64,000 nt of DNA from Clitopilus passeckerianus. Its lineage: Eukaryota > Basidiomycota > Agaricomycetes > Agaricales > Entolomataceae. Positions 10,284 to 22,315 of this stretch are shown here, one piece after another. Made by a program: the position numbers and the translations under genes. Within the stretch, counting starts at the first letter, position 1. Each line of letters opens with the position of its first letter. The stretch lies in NCBI GenBank assembly GCA_944990035.1, contig CALYLX010000123.1, forward strand, positions 124,001 to 188,000, read 5' to 3'. The notes beneath the pieces were generated by a model. The model searched no databases. It was not told where the DNA came from and saw only the letters and a list, made by a program, of their open reading frames with translations.

Positions 10284-11289
10284 ATGCATGCTCTCACCAA
10301 AGCTCAGACTACCCGTGTCATTGAACTGCTTCATACTGGCCTCATTGCCACTCATATTCATAAAAAGACTGGTATTGGCCTTGCTTCTATTAGCAGAATA
10401 CGTGATAAGCATTGTCCTCATTTTCCCAAGTCATCTGGTGGCTGTCCTCCTAAGCTTACGCCTGCTAACATCAAATACACAAAACTCAATATGCACATGG
10501 GCAAGATTTCTACAGCTGTCCAAGCTGCTAGAGTTTCTTCAAGATATTACCAACACAACTGTCACACCTCAGACAGTACGCAGGGGCCTCGAAAACACTG
10601 GTTGGAAGTCCTTTAGAAAGGTGAAACAACCTGCACTTGACCGGAAGCATATTTGTGCACGGAAGGAGTTTGCAGAGAGGCATAAGGAGTGGACTGTAGA
10701 TGATTGGAAGAAGGTCTATTGGTCTGATGAGACTAAAATCAACTGGTTTGGGGCAGATGGGAATGAAAGAGTGTGGGCAGGGAAGGAGGAGGGGCTTAAC
10801 AAGCGACGCGTCAAAGAAACCCGGAAATTTGGAGGAGGAAATATTATGATATGGGGCTGTATGGGATGGGATGGGGTTGGATATGCTACCAGAATTGAAG
10901 GTACCATGGACAAGGTCCTTTACACTTCAATCCTGGAGGAGGAACTTCAGGCTAGCCTAAAGTACTATAAGGTAAAAATGAAGGATATGATTTTTCAGCA
11001 GGACAATGACCCCAAGCACACCAGCAACATGGCCAAGGAATGGTTTAAACACCACAAAATGAAGGTTCTAATCTGGCCAGCAAACCCTCCTAATATGAAC
11101 CCTATTGAACATCTTCGGGTTCATGTCAAAAAAGAGCTCAGCAAGTATAATTCTCCATCTAATGGAGTATTAGAGCTTTGGGCAAGGGTAGAGAAGGTTT
11201 GGAATGAGATTCTAGCAGAGGTGTGCCAGAACTTAATAGATTCAATGCCTAGAAGGATTCAGGCAGTAGTTGATGCCAAGGGAAAGTAG
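10284..11289 (+). pseudogene. Tc1 transposase with one frameshift
   Basis: Translation from ATG 10284 gives the HTH region (KAQTTRVIELLHTGLIATHI). The frame shifts near 10532, where one extra base sits in GCTAGAGTTTCTTCAAG relative to copy 1. The rest, to the stop at 11287-11289, continues in another frame: YWSDETKIN with the first catalytic Asp, QQDNDPKHTS with the second, and NPIEHLR with the Glu (DD34E). The C-terminus, missing in copy 1, is complete (about 335 residues in all, usual for Tc1). The Trp after EHL is replaced by Arg. A single indel separates this copy from an open frame. Confidence 0.88.
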
Positions 11290-11330
11290 ACTAAGTACTA
11301 AAATCCATGTATTTCTGTTTTTAAAATCAG

Positions 11331-11541
11331 TAGCAACAAAACCCTTCCAATGGGTTACCACCTTGTACTGTGTGAAACACCTGCTAAAAGTGGAAGCACA
11401 GCCTCAGGGTTATGTCAGCATCAAGCCAAGAGATTGAACTATGATATATATTATTTTCAAGATTTTGCATAATTTATTTTATCAGCTATTAACACATTTT
11501 TGAAAAAGTAGCAAACATTGGAAGGGTTTTGTTGCCCACTG
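11331..11541. repeat. Right terminal inverted repeat of Tc1 copy 2
   Basis: This arm is the inverse of 9939-10145 and ends GTTGCCCACTG before the TA duplication. Confidence 0.85.
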
Positions 11542-11689
11542 TATATTACGGTGGATTATGATGGATTGTGTATCCAAAGGAGAAATAATAGAGCCAGATG
11601 GCATTATACCCAAGGGAAAGATGGAATATACCGAGATCTTGAGCAAATCTGGAGCTGAAGTCGTCAATTCCCACCCCATCACATCAGTA

Positions 11690-12180
11690 TTGTATTACCG
11701 CTGCCACGCAGCGCGTCAAATATCACTATGGGCTCAGAAGGGTTGGAATTTCAGTGGTCAATTCCACCGCAATTCGCCTGAAATTCAACGCCAAAAACAA
11801 TGAATTTTAGTCGGTTCTACCACCTAAAACATTAGAAATTCATTGGTTGTGTGTATGATTTTCAATGTCTTGGGTCTTGAAATTCACCATCAGTGACTAT
11901 AAATTTTGTTTGTCGGTGGGGCTAAATTTCATCGTTTCAAGGTTGGCTTCTTCTCTTACTGGTATTGGAATTTCAGCCGCCAAACCGTTGAAATTTAAAT
12001 GAATTTACGACACCATATAACGACGATTTTCAACAAGAATCTGACCGATTTCAGCGGTTACCTCTTTTGGAACGGGGGAATTTCCACACCTTTGCGTACA
12101 GAATTCAGCGCAATGCTCAATACAATTAAATTCTGTGCGCTTTGTAGCTGAATTTGAGGGCACTTTCGAGGCAGTTTAGT
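11690..12180 (+). repeat. GAATTTC-rich repeat, copy A
   Basis: The stretch repeats variants of GGAATTTCAGYGG and GAAATTYACC in both directions at short intervals, and begins near ATCACTATGGGCTCAG. A stretch with the same start form (CACTGTGGACCC) and the same internal order (GAAATTCATTGG, then TATGATTTTC) occurs on the opposite strand at about 15020-15412. This suggests a dispersed non-coding element. Exact ends are uncertain. Confidence 0.4.
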
Positions 12181-12210
12181 TTAGCTATTAGATGATTAAA
12201 ACACCAGGTA

Positions 12211-12396
12211 TTATTTGGTGTAGAATACACTAATACATTGTAATGAATAGTATGCAGTAGTTACCCCCACTGGCCATCTACAGTTGTCACACCTCTCACA
12301 CACTCTATACTGCATAGTCAGACGACACCCATCAACATAGTCCTGCAACCTGTAGGGAGAGCCTGGAATCCAAACATGTGCATTAGAACTCTTCAA
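12211..12396 (-). pseudogene. Possible zinc-binding remnant (RecQ-like?)
   Basis: A 61-codon minus-strand frame contains GCRLTMQYRVCERCDNCRW. Cys-x2-Cys-x2-Cys with DNCR recalls the zinc-binding C-terminal part of RecQ-type helicases, which are often found as broken copies in repeat regions of basidiomycetes. No helicase motif is seen nearby, so this rests on a few cysteines only and may be chance. Confidence 0.2.
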
Positions 12397-12414
12397 GGCT
12401 CCAAAGGGTGGTTA

Positions 12415-12634
12415 CAGTGGCTCAAACAATTGTCCCAATGTTTCGCACTTTTTGACTGTTTGGACAATAACTCTAGACCAAGTACAAACAAGACCAAAGT
12501 ATAGGTACATTTCTAAAAGCATTTAATCTCAGCTTTCAGAATATATAAAAATATTAAAACTCCGAATGGAATTGATGGAGATATAGTGCAAACAAGACAG
12601 ACCAACATTGGGACAATTATTTGGTCTTGACCCT
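12415..12634. repeat. Left 220-bp terminal inverted repeat
   Basis: This is the inverse of 13800-14019 with one mismatch seen by eye. It ends in TTGGTCTTGACCCT. Confidence 0.88.
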
Positions 12635-13799
12635 CAAAATAAAGAAACCACACATTTAAATGCTTCAGATACTTTTTTAAGCCAGTATACTAGTATAGGT
12701 AGTTTTCAAAAGACTATACTAGTATATGCACAATAGCTCTAGAGGTATCTTCCTGCAGAATTCCCTTCCATGTGATTGGATTGATAAAAATACAAATAAA
12801 ATTAGCAAGCTTGATTGAAAGAGGTGTTAAGACTTTTTGATAGATCAGATACCTTTAAAATGCAAAATATAATCCATATATATAGTTCCAATGCTCTAGG
12901 AATTTTTTCTTCCCTTGTAAAAAGTATCTGTTACGCTTTTATATTTTCAGAAAATAAATACTTTTTTAAAATAGCCAGATTTATGACCTAAATGCAGTAA
13001 TATTTATAGGAAACTATTATATTTCACTTGGCATTAGGCTTCATATGAGGATCTATAGAAGTTACTTGACTTTAGTAGCTGCTTTATGCCTCTAACATAG
13101 TCTTTGATTGAGATGAAATAAACCTATTTTAATATCCCCTCTGTGATTACCCATTTTTCATCCAATAATCACTTTTCTAATCATGTAGATGCTCTGAAAT
13201 AGCTGGCAGGACAGCCTATTGATTTAATGGTGTAGTTGAATTCTTGGTAGATTCAATTTCCATAGCTCCAATCAATATTTTATTGCTTTATACTAATTAT
13301 ACAAATGTACAATGAATATAATGGCAATTACAACTACCTCAAGCAACTATTTTTGGTACAATCTAGGTGTACAATGTAAGCCAATTAGACTAATAGTTGT
13401 GGATATAATGTACTTTTGAACAGAAATAGCATTAGTAGTTCTGCAGATACCAATATCTGATTAAATACTAATAAATTTAAATAAATAGCTTAGCAGAATG
13501 CCTAGAAAAAGTTTCTCTATCATTTAAAATACTAGCCAAAGGCTTTGTTCAAGTAATATAATCTAGCACAAAGGATTCTGACCAATTTTTCCTAAATAAA
13601 TAGCAGCAAAAAATTCAGATAAGCATGTGACATTATAAAAAGTAAATATATCAATGGAGGATGAGTACTACATTTCTGAGAGCATTGGTGTTGTCTATAC
13701 TACTTCTATATTATTGTGTTTAGCTATTTAAAAGATATACCTGAGTTATTATGGTTTCTAATGGTGTATAGCAAGCTATACCACTGATGAGCTATTTTT

Positions 13800-14019
13800 A
13801 GGGTCAAGACCAAATAATTGTCCCAATGTTGGTCTGTCTTGTTTGCACTATATCTCCATCAATTCCATTCGGAGTTTTAATATTTTTATATATTCTAAAA
13901 GCTGAGATTAAATGCTTTTAGAAATGTACCTATACTTTGGTCTTGTTTGTACTTGGTCTAGAGTTATTGTCCAAACAGTCAAAAAGTGCGAAACATTGGG
14001 ACAATTGTTTGAGCCACTG
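13800..14019. repeat. Right 220-bp terminal inverted repeat
   Basis: This is the inverse of 12415-12634. It ends in GAGCCACTG before the TA target site. Confidence 0.88.
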
Positions 14020-14021
14020 TA

Positions 14022-15019
14022 GATACTGACCATTGATCGTTTCTTATGAGCGAGGTCAGTCAAACATAGGCTAGATTCATGCAGAGCTACAAAGGCTAGA
14101 AAGGGACCCCTATCAGCCAGTGCACCAGACATTATGATGGAGACATACCTTGTTCACCAGTAGCGAGAGTAGTTATGACCTACATGAATATCAGCCTGAG
14201 TGTTGTTCCGTTAGAGCTGACAGCCAATGAAACAGAGTGCCAATTACCTGTGGTTGTCACCATACCGAGTCTACAACTGGTGCCATCCCTACATACCAGT
14301 GTCCGTGTCCAATCTAGACCTATTACATTGTTTAGGAGGAGCACAAGGTTGTCGAAAACAGAATTACGCACCAGGGATCCACAGAAACCTTGACAAGAAT
14401 AGGAAGCCATGCTTGAATGCGCCAGAAGTAGGTTCAGCAAAGCTGAAACAACCTTGTTGAGACGACGCAAAGTCAAATCCAAGGAGAACAGGTTGAAACT
14501 TGAAGGAAAAGACAAAGGGATGACACAGAGTCAACTCCCTATTTTAGTGGCTATCCCAAGAGGTGACGCAGAGTCAAGCTTCTCAGGACCATTGTAGAAA
14601 CATATTTCGGCATCCGCGTTGTTGCTGGTTGAGCTTTGTGCGTATATATAGTATGCAAGTGAGAGGGCGAGACGGTCATAGGTGGTTGAGAAGAGCGAGG
14701 GGTTCAAACCCTACTTATGTCACGTGCACTTGTTGGATGCTATTTGGCACCACGAAACCTCAAAGAATTTTGTTAAGTCCAACGCGCGGGGCGCCGTGAG
14801 GAGAGGCATGCGCAACTCAATAGCGCTGTTTGCTGCGCCATCGCTGTAGAAGGGTTGAGTAGATACGACTCATCAGGCTTTAAGAAATGGTATCTACAAT
14901 ATTTCTATTTATTGCGGAGAAGACCTGCGGTTGGATCTGCAATAAATACAGCCCGAGCCCAAGTCCTTGAGCAATCAAACACACATGCACAGTATGAATG
15001 ATAAATATATGCTCGAAAT
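14022..15019. other. Unassigned region
   Basis: No gene could be supported. A minus-strand open frame (14180-14515, 111 codons) and a plus-strand one (14175-14393) overlap, and neither has a known motif. A tRNA-type B-box (GGTTCAAACCC) occurs near 14702-14712, without a matching A-box at the right distance. Confidence 0.45.
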
Positions 15020-15412
15020 AGAGTTAAAACAGTGTAAAAAAGCGCAGACCAGGCAGTCGGAGTCTCACGTCTTTTATCTAGATACCTGGCTCTAAATGCG
15101 TCAATGTTGACAAGGACGTCAACGTCCAAGATACATCTGAGAAAGGACCGAAAATCAGCCCATAGCACAATGAAAGTTGTCTCCATATTGAGATGGTTTT
15201 CACCAGCTTTGCCGACAACGAAATTCCGATCATCAAAATGCACGAAAAGCGCGCCTTACGAAAATCATACCCTTGGCGGTGGAAATCTGGCCAATGAATT
15301 TCATCGGTTTTTTCATTGTCGACGAATTCCACGCTTTTGGGAATGAAATTCTACTTTCCACGCCTTTGATGCGGAAATTCCGCGCGTGATGGGTCCACAG
15401 TGTATGCTTGTC
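15020..15412 (-). repeat. GAATTTC-rich repeat, copy B
   Basis: Read on the minus strand it starts CACTGTGGACCC and then shows the same succession of GGAATTTCCGC, GAAATTCATTGG and TATGATTTTC blocks as copy A at 11690-12180. The similarity is patchy and was judged by eye. Confidence 0.35.
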
Positions 15413-16113
15413 TAAGGCCGACCTTGCGGAGCACTTTCCCGCTCACAGCAACATTTTCGTGCTTAGATGTCGCTGAGAGAATTTATCCTTGCGACGAGAT
15501 GAAGCTTTCTCTCCAATTCAAATTTTTATAGGTGTCCTCAATGCTGAGATCCGTACCGGATCTAGATATCCAGAAATGTTACAAAAAATGGAATTGGAGA
15601 GAAATATTATTTCCTAGTTCTAGAGACCTCTCATCACAAATATTTTCTCTGGAAATGAGTGAGCAATTCAGAAAGTGCACCGGACACTTTTGTTTCGGCC
15701 ATAAGGGAGAACACACAGATGCAAATAGCCCGAGCTGTTGGCGCGGATTGCCCAGTCCCACATATTACTGGCTACCTTGCCTAGGGATCATACTTATCAT
15801 GCATGATTCTGAGTTCTTGTTGCATCTGTAACAGTTTAACTTGCAAAAAATGCACAACAACGCGTGCCTGCACCTGCATACATATCCATTTGTCAAGCCA
15901 CAGAGTGGTTCACCTGGACCCAGCAGCACGACTTTCAAAACACACAGCGGGAGAATGCAAATACATCAATTGCCCAGAAGCTACCGATGTTGATGATTGC
16001 ACAAGGAGCCGTTTACGGCTCCAGAAGAACCAAGCAAACAATATCATAATTTACTTGATCCAAGGTTTGACATTACTTGGGCAAAAGGCAAGATAGTGGT
16101 TTATGAATAGGAA
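15413..16113. other. Spacer downstream of the GH44 gene
   Basis: An open plus-strand frame at 15532-15831 has no recognisable motif. Part of this stretch should hold the 3' untranslated region of the GH44 gene, which is read from the other strand and stops at 16114. Confidence 0.4.
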
Positions 16114-19050
16114 CTACTTTTGCTGAAGGAAGATAGCGACGTATGGAGGGACGACAATGTATTGGCTTGTTGTAATATTAAGGGTGGTCTGGAAACCAAG
16201 TCATCAACAAACGAACATAGTCAATGATAGAACTGAATGCTTACCTGCCACTTGGCAGCCCCCGATGTACCGCCGAAATGGCGCACAAAGTATGAACCGG
16301 TAGGGACGTTCGAAAGGTCGAAGGCAATAGGGGATGCCGGGTCCTTGTTGATAATTACAAGCGTGAGTTTACCACCTTCAGTACCGGCATAGATGCCAAG
16401 GGTATTTGGAGTGGGGTTGGCAAGGTTGACTTGAGCACTGTTACTTCCGAAGTAGGTTCCGTATCTAAGGTCTTTCGTCAGCAGCAAGAAACATTTCGGA
16501 GAAACTGCACTTACCCTCTGTATAGCCAGTAAGCCAAACCCACAGGTCCCTGCTCATTGGGGGTAGCCCAGTATGTGGCACTGTCAACCTTGTATTGGCC
16601 GAATATGCCGAGGACGTCAGCAGTCAGCAACCCTCCAGTGAGATCGTTGTCGTTGGTCGAACTCCATTCACTAATGGACAACTTAGTGCCTGGGTAGTTG
16701 ATGTCGATCAGAGTGCGGAAACGAGGGATCAGGTCGACGGCAGTGGGGTTCCATTGATGATTTTGCGGGTCCGAGCCTACCCAAGATTCGTCGACATAGG
16801 AAGGATCCTAATACAGTCTCAGCAAGCTTTCCTATAGACCTTGCAGAATACCTACCCAGAGACTACGCGTCTGTCTGAGTCGAAGAGCTTTGGCAGTTGC
16901 ATTGTTGGAGCTTGTGTCGGCTTGGAAGTAGTAATGAATATCGAGGTAATCCAAGTAGCGTTTGCCGGCTTTGGTATCGTGATCCTTCATTTGAGCGAGG
17001 AACCAGGGCAAGAAATCGATGTTATAATGAGCCGTGTTATCGGTATAGCCAACCTGGCTAGTCCAATCTGGGGTGGATGTGAGATTGTTCGATGAAAATA
17101 AAGGAATAAGAACAAGATGCTTACAGTACCACCATGAGCAGGTAGAAGGGGCAGCAACCAAGACATCTGGGAGCGCAGCCTTCGCAATAGTAGCAAAGTC
17201 GATAACCCGCTTTAACTCCTCATCATAGCCCATAGGCCTTCCATATAAATCAGTTGGCAACATCCAGTGATATAGATAAAACGGGCATACGTAGGATGCA
17301 TATCCTGATGGGTATTGGAGGCAATTTCGATCTCGTTGTCTATGGTCACGATCTTCGGCTTGTTTTTGAGCCCAGAGAGCCACTGCTTGGCAGCGGTGGT
17401 GTTCCATGGAACGTATGCATTGGTTGGATCCGGGACAGGTGTAATGTAAGAGCCGTTCGGGAACAAACCATTACCAGCGTCGGCATTGTAAGGATCAAAC
17501 TTGCCTTGACCTGAGAGGCGAGATCAATTTAATACAGTTGAAACGTTTAATCATCACTGACTGGGATAGACGCTCTTTGGGTAGGAGTATGAAGTAGTGT
17601 CCTTTGCAACCCAGTCAAGTCTGAAGAGGTCTTTAGCGGTTGACCAAGACGCTCTAGAAGTAGACTTACGCAGGAATAGTGAGCATGGTATCTGAGCCAG
17701 CACCCTTCACCCATTCGAGCCAGTCATCGGCCTTTCCATTTTCGCTTGCTCTGTTCTCGAAGTACCAGTCATTCCCAGCGTTGGTGAAGTCGCCGAAAGG
17801 ATTGTATGGTGTAACAGCATTGCCACCCCAGCGAGATAGGGTCACACCGAGGTGCTTGATATAGTCGGCGCTGGTGGGCCAGTTGACACCGTAGATATAG
17901 GGGTTAATGGGGTAGTTGACTGATTGGACGATACTGTCATACATGCTGGACGTTAGAAACATCACACAATCAGCCAGGAAAGGGTGCGAACCTGCCATAG
18001 GAAACCTTCGGAAGGGTGTATGCAAATGTTCCGTTGGGCGTGGCAACGCTGAGAGATCCAGCGGCGAAGTTTGAGCCAAGGGACAGATAGGTGATGACTT
18101 TGTTTGGAGTATCAATGGGGGAGTATACCGTCTTGCCAGTGACTTTGACGGCCTAGAAAACACATATGAGGCAAAGCTTTCTTGGTACGTTGGGGTAAAC
18201 GGACCTTGTTGTTGAGAGTAATATTAACTGTCGAGAAATCAGGGGCACCAGTTGTCGTCACTGCGACAACGTTGTTTCCTAGAGGCTCTGCGCCCAAGAA
18301 CGTAGGAGCGACAAAGATGGCCTACAGTCAGGTCAGATATCAGCTGTCGACATAGTTATTCATCACTTACGCTGACGAGCACGACATTATCAAGGTGATA
18401 CTGAGGGGCCGTCTGTTAATTCCTGATGCCGAATGACTTTAGTGAATGAACTCACCGTAGCGCCATCGCCAGTGGCCTGGAAGTTAATCCTATCCCAATT
18501 CCCAGTTCCCTAGAACGCGTGTGATGAGCAATTTTCAAAATATAAGACTACAAGAACTTACCAAGGGGACACCGAGTCCAGGAAGAGTCTTGAAGTCGAC
18601 AAGAAGTGACGTGAATTTAGTCGCAGTGACGGTCTGACCGAATGCAGAGAGAGGGATGGTTGGGGACGAAACACCATCAACGGTAGACTCAAAGTAGATC
18701 TGAACGCCTGGATTTGCACCCTGTCGGAAGTAACGATGAGAAGCATGGCTAAGCCAAGCGAAAAGAATGACATACAGCAATATCAAATCGAAGTCCGGCA
18801 TACGAAGGGAAAGTACCCTCTAACTTGAGGGAGACTGCGGCCCAAGCGTCGCTCGTGACCGAAAGACTGCTGGTTCCCTCAAACAGATCAGTGGCGGCAA
18901 AATCAATGGTGCTGCTCCAACTCCAATTCTCCCATCCCGAGGCGAGAGCGCCATCAGTATAAATGGGGAGATCGTCGAGAGCAACAACCGTTGCAGAGTG
19001 AGCGAGAGCGATAGCAAGGACGACCGCTGCCTTGAAGCGGCGAAGAAACA
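16114..19050 (-). CDS. Secreted glycoside hydrolase family 44 protein
   Basis: The protein starts at ATG 19050 with a signal peptide (MFLRRFKAAVVLAIALAHS, cleavage probably after VVA). An upstream in-frame ATG at 19081 would bury the signal and is disfavoured. A beta-sandwich, carbohydrate-binding-like domain follows (GWENWSWSSTIDFAATDLFE onward), then a second beta-rich stretch, then the GH44 catalytic barrel from about YPINPYIYGVNW. The two expected catalytic glutamates are visible in DNEIEIASNTHQD (acid/base) and SISEWSSTNDND (nucleophile). Many short introns split the gene; the last exon (stop 16114) adds TTLNITTSQYIVVPPYVAI. Known: GH44 enzymes cleave beta-1,4-glucans and xyloglucan outside the cell. 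No frameshift was seen. Confidence 0.9.
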
Positions 19051-19604
19051 TGTTTGGCGAGCAATGGGCAAACCAAGACACCTAACCAGGCCCTTGCATC
19101 GTATCTTTAAATTTCTCGCAAACGGCTGCATAGAGTGACGACGGAAAATCGTCGGTAGGGCATATACGGGCGCGGTTAATCCACGGGAAGGGGAATCTGG
19201 GGAGTTGGGTTGTTCTGGGAACTGGAAAAGAGCAAGCGAGTGATAGAGCGTGTCGTGATGATGGAATTTGCTTCTTTGGAAGGCCAAGTATCAACTCGTT
19301 CGCGCGGTACCGCGTGTTGTTACGCTCTCGCCAGTTTCCGCAGTTTCGCCAGCGTCGAGTAAACGAGCAGACAGGCACAAGGATTAGAGAGTTATTGGAT
19401 GCGAATCGCCCCGTGATCGGCGACGAGATGATGAAGGTGAATTACAAGGAGGTTTTTCATGAGTCCGCTCCGGCGCATAGACAGCGCGAGAAGAAAGAGG
19501 CTATTTGAGGCGGATATTTCGTCAGATTGCAGTTTAATGAGGGTAAAGAGTGAGAAAAAACACCTTTTTTCCAAGAGCCGACTTCAGGTCCTTGCGAGTC
19601 CTCG
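19051..19604. other. Spacer: GH44 upstream region
   Basis: About 550 bp separate the GH44 start from the stop of the NAA38-like gene. A TATA-like TTTAAA lies at 19109-19114, about 60 bp upstream of the GH44 start on the minus strand. A small plus-strand frame (19314-19508) lacks any known motif and is not called as a gene. Confidence 0.4.
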
Positions 19605-19916
19605 TCAGATATAGATATGACCGCTTCCAACATTGGCTCCCGGGGGTGCGTCCGCCTCTATCTTGACGATAAGCCTCCAGGGTATTACCACCTGTCCAAC
19701 ATATCTTCCTTCTGTACTTTCCTCTCGTTTAGGCCGATACTCTTCCGTATTGACCAGCAAAATATTGAGAGGTTGATCTGTGCCTGCGAATGAACCCAAA
19801 AACACACGGCCATCGGATATTGTGATGCGTAAAGTCTGGCGTAGAAGAGCTCTCAGACTCTCGATCGCTGGTGTTGACTTCATAAGAGTTTCAGATCGTG
19901 GAGGAGATTCAGACAT
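19605..19916 (-). CDS. NAA38: LSM-domain NatC auxiliary subunit (NAA38/LSMD1-like)
   Basis: This intronless frame of 103 codons starts at ATG 19916 (MSESPPRSETLMKS). The frame is open further upstream, but that part reaches towards the DPM1 start and lacks family features. The Sm1-like half reads LRALLRQTLRITISDGRVF, followed by GSFAGTDQPLNILL and, after a charged loop, the Sm2-like end GRYVGQVVIPWRLIVKIE. This is the pattern of the small LSM-fold subunit of the NatC N-terminal acetyltransferase (yeast Mak31, human NAA38). Known: it supports NAA30/NAA35 at the ribosome. The gene is divergent from DPM1. A spliceosomal LSM protein is less likely because of the long loop and the VIPW ending. Confidence 0.8.
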   Translation of the reverse strand: MSESPPRSETLMKSTPAIESLRALLRQTLRITISDGRVFLGSFAGTDQPLNILLVNTEEYRPKREESTEGRYVGQVVIPWRLIVKIEADAPPGANVGSGHIYI

Positions 19917-20082
19917 GGTCCTTGGCAATGAGAACTTGGTCGAGGTCAATGTTGTGTTATCAAGTGACGGCCAATCACTACACGTCACAACCAAACTCAC
20001 GGCTAAGTCCATCCGTCAATCCGCTCGACCACGTCTGCAACCACAACGCCTGAGATTCATGCTGGCATCCGTCGCTCTTTGA
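19917..20082. promoter_or_regulatory. Shared upstream region of NAA38 and DPM1
   Basis: The two start codons are about 166 bp apart and diverge (199 bp if DPM1 starts at 20116). No TATA box is obvious. A bidirectional promoter is inferred from the spacing alone. Confidence 0.5.
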
Positions 20083-21204
<1,122 letters not shown>

Positions 21205-21252
21205 ATCGCATGATGATGTCATCCGGCCATCCCTTTCGTTCCTACTGTCAGC

Positions 21253-22119
21253 ATGAGTTTGCTTCAAGGAGTCCTCAGATCGAACACAGCGGACATTGAC
21301 AAGAAACTAAAGTCAATGGACGTTAACGACGAAGACGACAACGAGTTTGTCAACGTTGTAAGTATCTTCATCGGTCCTCTCGGCGACGGGAGCTAACATC
21401 TGTCGCCCATCTCCAGGTCTCTCTCCCTGGCACTCCAGATCAGAGTCGCCCACCCTCTCCACCTCGAGGGGCATCAAATCGCCGTGCTCCAGGACCATTA
21501 TACATCGAACCCAAGAAAGATCTACTCAAAAGATTCCCAACTGAAATTTCGCAAAGAATATTCGGTTATCTCTCAGTCCGAGATCTCTCAAAATGTGCCC
21601 TCGTCTCACGAAAATGGCGCAGAAGTCAGACAATAAACTACGGCATGCCTTAAATATCTCTGCTATCTATCGAGCTTCGATTCACATGACAATTTAGTCT
21701 GGTTCCAACACTATCGCAAGGATAACTTCCAGGACGACAGCTTACCGCCTGGAAAATGGACTAGAAAGGAATCAAAACAGGATTGGGTAAGCTCAGGTGT
21801 TCTGCCGCACTGCCCACATGCTGATTCATCGTACTTCCAGCGCGTTACACACCTACGGGCGGTGAGCGACCGGTCAGATAACCCTCCGAGCGTACCTCCA
21901 TCAGGCGTCGCATCCCCTCGAAAATCTGGCACTCAGACTCCCCGAGAGATGAAGGAGGAGCAGTGGCAACATGAAAACGATGCAGTTGCTAAGCCAGGCA
22001 AGCTCGAGATGAGAGGCATGTACAAGGATCTAGGAGGCCGTAAGGCAAAGTCGAAGACCAAGTTCGGTGGGGCTGGTACCAGAGATAAGGGTGGATGGGA
22101 AGGCAATTCGGATTGGTGA
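21253..22119 (+). CDS. F-box protein
   Basis: It starts at ATG 21253, 48 bp after DPM1. Exon 1 (MSLLQGVLRSNTADIDKKLK, then an acidic stretch) ends at 21358. Exon 2 carries the F-box: RFPTEISQRIFGYLSVRDL, then SKCALVSRKWRRSQ. Two further exons give WFQHYRKDNFQDDSLPPGKW and RVTHLRAVSDRSDNPP, followed by a charged tail with GKLEMRGMYKDLGGRKAKSK that ends KGGWEGNSDW. Known: F-box proteins link substrates to SCF ubiquitin ligases through Skp1. No WD40 or leucine-rich repeats follow, so the substrate-binding part is unrecognised. The protein is short (about 220 residues). Confidence 0.82.
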
Positions 22120-22315
22120 CAACTTGAATGATCACATCTTAACAACGGACTTGTAAACAACCAATTCATACATTGGCTTCTGACAGCTATTCTGGTTATT
22201 TCATCATTTATACACAATCCTAGAGTTCCAATAATTAGCGCGGTTAGATCATGCATGTGCAGTGTCCTTATTTGGTCGTTTCGTCGGCAATTCAGTTTCT
22301 CTACAAACACCCACC

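Larger units (their letters stand above)
9939..11541 (+). mobile_element. Tc1/mariner-type transposon, copy 2
   Basis: The element is about 1.6 kb and is flanked by TA at 9937-9938 and 11542-11543. The tips read CAGTGGGCAAC on the left and GTTGCCCACTG on the right, a perfect inverted pair. The terminal repeats are about 205-211 bp. It has the same orientation and layout as copy 1. The transposase is full length apart from a one-base frameshift. Confidence 0.92.
12415..14019. mobile_element. Tc1-like element with 220-bp near-identical ends
   Basis: The element is 1605 bp, flanked by TA at 12413-12414 and 14020-14021. Both tips read CAGTGGCTCAAACAATTG. The arms 12415-12634 and 13800-14019 are inverse copies that differ at one visible position (TTTCAG versus TTTTAG near the middle). 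The interior (about 1165 bp) is AT-rich with no long open frame, but it aligns with the interior of the older element at 7480-9131, including traces of the same unknown protein near 13380-13560. It is either a non-autonomous element mobilised by a related transposase, or a dead element whose arms were homogenised. Confidence 0.85.

Noticed and set aside
4237..11289. Idea that the two Tc1 copies flank a composite transposon carrying 5.4-9.9 kb
   Set aside because: Each copy has its own TA duplication and both tips. The DNA between them is decayed and has no intact gene.
14175..14515. Overlapping open frames on both strands near 14.2-14.5 kb
   Set aside because: Both are motif-free, and the surroundings are repeat DNA. 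Not enough to call a gene.
14640..14720. Possible tRNA or tRNA-derived SINE around GGTTCAAACCC
   Set aside because: The B-box is good, but no A-box lies about 40 bases upstream with a pairing acceptor stem. It could not be folded into a cloverleaf by eye.
18820..19378. Long minus-strand frames upstream of the GH44 start
   Set aside because: They overlap the signal-peptide exon in other frames and lack motifs; the start at 19050 with its signal peptide explains the region.
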